Of a stretch of 8,786 nucleotides of DNA, positions 6,771-8,786 are shown in pieces; within the stretch, counting starts at the first letter, position 1, and the number at the start of each line of letters is the position of its first letter. The notes beneath the pieces were generated by a model. The model searched no databases. It saw nothing but the letters and a program-made list of their open reading frames with translations, and was not told the DNA's origin. The position numbers and the translations under genes were made by a program. The DNA is from Candidatus Latescibacterota bacterium (GTDB lineage: Bacteria > Latescibacterota > Latescibacteria > Latescibacterales > Latescibacteraceae), in assembly GCA_018656855.1 (NCBI GenBank), contig JABHYP010000156.1, forward strand, positions 1 to 8,786, written 5' to 3'.

Positions 6771-6801
6771 ATTGCAATATGCATCTTGATGCATAAGCAA
6801 T
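6771..6801. promoter_or_regulatory. Extended palindrome between HDOD and flavodoxin genes
   Basis: A perfect inverted repeat TATGCATC-TT-GATGCATA (6778-6795) is flanked by a second matching pair ATTGC (6771-6775) and GCAAT (6797-6801), offset by one or two unpaired bases. It lies 95 bases after the HDOD stop and 92 bases before the flavodoxin start. It could be a hairpin ending the HDOD transcript, but it lacks GC-richness and a solid U-tract; or it could be a dimeric regulator's operator for the flavodoxin gene. Both roles are inference; the symmetry itself is directly seen. Confidence 0.6.
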
Positions 6802-6883
6802 TTCACTCAATAAAGTAAACTACTAAATTTTTACATGACATTCATTGTGAAATAATTTATTCGAAAATCGTAACCCGTAATAA

Positions 6884-6889
6884 TGAGGT
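6884..6889 (+). promoter_or_regulatory. Ribosome binding site of the flavodoxin-family gene
   Basis: TGAGGT with a 4-base spacer to the ATG at 6894; the same core precedes the isomerase gene. It fixes the start. Confidence 0.55.
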
Positions 6890-6893
6890 CTAT

Positions 6894-7388
6894 ATGAAAA
6901 TCGCCGTGATTTATCATTCAGTTTCAGGAAACACAAAAAAGCAGGCTGAACTTGTCGAACAAGGCGCACAGTCAGTATCGGGGATAGAGGTAAAAACCAT
7001 GTCCATTGAAAATCCCGATAATGAGTGGATTGAAAATTCAACTGCCGTTATTTTCGGCTGCCCCACATATGAGGGATCATGCAGCTGGCAGATGAAAAAG
7101 TTCCTTGATACACCCGAGGCTAATTTCGAGGGTAAACTTGCAGGCTTTTTCGCATCTCAGAACTGGCCGGGGGGCGGAGGTGCTGATTTTGCAGAGATGA
7201 CCATGATAGCTGCAGCGCTCGTAATGGGTATGGTCGTCTATTCCGGAGGTGTTTCAATGGGATATCCGCCTATACACTTCGGAGCTGTCTCACATAAAGC
7301 TCCGGCTTCTGATATTGATCGCGAGCGCGCACGTAAACTTGGTGAAAATATCGCAACGAAGGCTAATGAACTTTTCGCACGGGAATAA
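6894..7388 (+). CDS. Flavodoxin-family FMN-binding protein
   Basis: A 164-residue cytoplasmic protein with a complete flavodoxin-like fold. The first strand MKIAVIYHS leads into the FMN phosphate loop SVSGNTKKQ (9-17, canonical S/T-x-S/T-G-N-T). GCPTYEGS (55-62) is the first isoalloxazine loop and FFASQNWPGGGGAD (85-98) the second. The length fits short-chain flavodoxins and the flavodoxin-like NAD(P)H:quinone reductase (WrbA-type) relatives. GCPTYEGS and the glycine-rich SQNWPGGGG loop look more WrbA-like than electron-carrier flavodoxin-like, but quinone reduction cannot be proven by eye. It has its own Shine-Dalgarno, ends in two tandem TAA codons, and appears to be a single-gene unit, convergent with the propeller gene 44 bases on. 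The palindrome upstream may bear on its control. Confidence 0.85.
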   Translation: MKIAVIYHSVSGNTKKQAELVEQGAQSVSGIEVKTMSIENPDNEWIENSTAVIFGCPTYEGSCSWQMKKFLDTPEANFEGKLAGFFASQNWPGGGGADFAEMTMIAAALVMGMVVYSGGVSMGYPPIHFGAVSHKAPASDIDRERARKLGENIATKANELFARE

Positions 7389-7432
7389 TAAACGTAGTAA
7401 TTACCGCTATAAAGGTATTATGAAGTAAAAAA

Positions 7433-8786
7433 CTATCGAAGGAGAAGCATTTTTCCTGAAGCGACACTGCTGCCAGCGATAATGCGGTAGATATAAAGAC
7501 CTGATGCTAGCTTTCTCCCCGTGTCAGAGGTTGAATTCCATACAACATTATTCTTTCCGGCCGGGAATCTCTTTTCCGCAATCGTTTTTACAAGCTGACC
7601 GGATATGGAATAAACCGATATGGAGACGTTTGATGCTTTCGGGAGCTCAAAGGTAATGGTTGTTATGGCATTAAAAGGATTAGGATGATTTACTGTACTG
7701 ATGAGCGGTTCCGGTCTGTACTCATTGTGTGAAACGCCCATCGTTTGAGGTCTGTACTCAAAGAGCCCGAAAAATTCTTCTCTCTCGCTGTCGAAAACGT
7801 TCAGCGCCACACGCCCGTCGATTGAGGTTGAGATAGCATCGGAAGCATAGTCGGACAATTCAGGGATACTGTTCCATACACCGTTCTCAAAATATCCGGT
7901 ATTACCATGACCTGACGACCATATCTTTCCCTGTTCATCTATATATACAAACCTTCCATTGTCGAGTTCGACGACATCAACAAATCTATTTAATTCCTTG
8001 TCCCAGTAAGCAAGACTAACCTGAGAGGCAGCCCAGATCATTAAGTTATCATCCACTGCGAAATCGTTTATAAGACTGTTACTTCCGGTTACTGTTTCCC
8101 ATATATCTCCATCAAATGAAATAATATCACCGCTTAATAACTGCATATACAAGTATTCTTCGTCAACTAAGCTGAGATTATAAACCGGTATATCTTTATC
8201 CTCGTCAAAAGGAATATGTAACGTATAGTCATCCTCGGCATGCTCTATAAGTCCATAGTATGAAGCTATCCACATGGTTTCATCTTCTTCAAAAAGCATA
8301 TCATATTGATTATAAACGAAAACCGAATCTATCTTTTCCCAGGAATAATTATAATATTGTTTATAACCACCGTCGGTTAATGCCATGATTTCGCCGTCAG
8401 GCATCTTCGCAAACTGATAGACATTCAAAAGCTCAGTATTACCAAATTTAGTATCGTTCTGCCATTCAGAACCTATGCGGATGCTTAGCCCTTTATCTTC
8501 CCTTTCACCCGGCGGAATACCACGTAAACCATGACCGCAAAGCAGATCGCCATTTTCGGTATAGACATGGCATGTCACAACATCCGAAGCAAGATCAAAA
8601 CCGGATTCATATAGCTTCCACTTGTCTTCTATATACCGATAAACATTTTGATCATCAAATGTCCACACAATAGAATCAGGTGTAACAGTAAGAAATTGAG
8701 GGCTGTATGTCGTACCGCTTTCTAATACGAATACCTGTTCCCACTTTTTCGAATCATTAAGTTTATATAACATCTTATTTCCATAG
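7433..8786 (-). CDS. Secreted beta-propeller-like protein with T9SS sorting domain, N-terminus missing
   Basis: The frame stays open to the right edge (upstream of the ATG at 8773 the codons read Tyr-Gly-Asn-Lys), so that ATG is probably internal and the N-terminus, including any signal peptide, lies outside. Numbering from that Met gives 446 residues. Residues 1-345 carry repeated Trp- and Gly-containing beta strands (VWTFDDQNVYRYIEDKW; MWIASYYGLIEH; IISFDGDIWETVTG; IWAASQVSLAYWD; KIWSSGHGNTGYFENGVW), as in propellers of the two-component-regulator type. Residues about 360-446 are a T9SS type A sorting domain: NHPNPFNAITTITFELP (362-378), VSISVYSISGQLVKTI, GLYIYRI (425-431) and final KMLLLR. 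In this family the C-terminal domain directs outer-membrane export by the type IX system and is usually cleaved. Ligand or function is unknown; it could be a surface sensor or binding protein. Confidence 0.85.
   Translation of the reverse strand, partial: YGNKMLYKLNDSKKWEQVFVLESGTTYSPQFLTVTPDSIVWTFDDQNVYRYIEDKWKLYESGFDLASDVVTCHVYTENGDLLCGHGLRGIPPGEREDKGLSIRIGSEWQNDTKFGNTELLNVYQFAKMPDGEIMALTDGGYKQYYNYSWEKIDSVFVYNQYDMLFEEDETMWIASYYGLIEHAEDDYTLHIPFDEDKDIPVYNLSLVDEEYLYMQLLSGDIISFDGDIWETVTGSNSLINDFAVDDNLMIWAASQVSLAYWDKELNRFVDVVELDNGRFVYIDEQGKIWSSGHGNTGYFENGVWNSIPELSDYASDAISTSIDGRVALNVFDSEREEFFGLFEYRPQTMGVSHNEYRPEPLISTVNHPNPFNAITTITFELPKASNVSISVYSISGQLVKTIAEKRFPAGKNNVVWNSTSDTGRKLASGLYIYRIIAGSSVASGKMLLLR

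Noticed and set aside
7398..7420. Possible terminator hairpin TAATTACC...GGTATTA after the flavodoxin gene
   Set aside because: The stem is short, AT-rich and bulged, with only an A-rich stretch after it; too weak to call.
8771..8773. ATG at 8773 as the true start of the propeller gene
   Set aside because: The frame continues open to the window edge, the Met is followed by ordinary propeller strands rather than a signal peptide, and a T9SS substrate should carry one.

Overview
The window is bacterial and gene-dense, with three blocks and two gene-poor, AT-rich stretches. The best taxonomic clue is the right-edge protein, which ends in a type IX secretion (T9SS, Por-secretion-tail) sorting domain. 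That points to the FCB group in the broad sense (Bacteroidota, Ignavibacteria/Calditrichota, Latescibacterota, Marinimicrobia, Fibrobacterota and similar candidate phyla). A Pseudomonas stutzeri-type L-rhamnose isomerase homologue and eroded 9-bp-period intergenic repeats fit a poorly cultured FCB lineage, but the phylum cannot be fixed from the sequence alone.

Left block (1-3813, minus strand): a probable sugar-catabolic operon. Read 5'->3' on the minus strand it holds a candidate promoter (3785-3813), an NCS1-like permease (2304-3698), a 61-residue two-helix membrane protein one base downstream (2117-2302), an FGGY carbohydrate kinase (447-2024) and the N-terminal part of a sugar isomerase related to P. 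stutzeri-type L-rhamnose isomerase (379 to beyond base 1). The simplest reading is uptake of a deoxysugar or aldose such as L-rhamnose, isomerisation to the ketose and phosphorylation. An aldolase or dehydrogenase completing the route would lie left of the window. The permease family is unusual for this job.

Middle block (3814-6893, plus strand): about 650 bp without a convincing gene, containing two degenerate 9-bp-period repeats, then an HD-GYP protein (probable cyclic-di-GMP phosphodiesterase, 4461-5417), a 383-bp very AT-rich gap, and an HDOD protein (5801-6676) that keeps a full set of HD-type metal ligands. Both genes are AT-richer than the sugar operon and lack a good Shine-Dalgarno, unlike the operon genes. 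A strong extended palindrome (6771-6801) follows the HDOD gene.

Right block (6894-8786): a short-chain flavodoxin-family protein on the plus strand, convergent with a large secreted beta-propeller-like protein on the minus strand. The latter has its C-terminal T9SS domain in the window and its N-terminus beyond the right edge.

Nothing here is a clear-cut new defence or mobile system. The most interesting points are the NCS1 permease plus tiny membrane partner in a rhamnose-type operon, the 9-bp-period repeats, and the palindrome. All functional calls come from reading motifs by eye; no database search was done.
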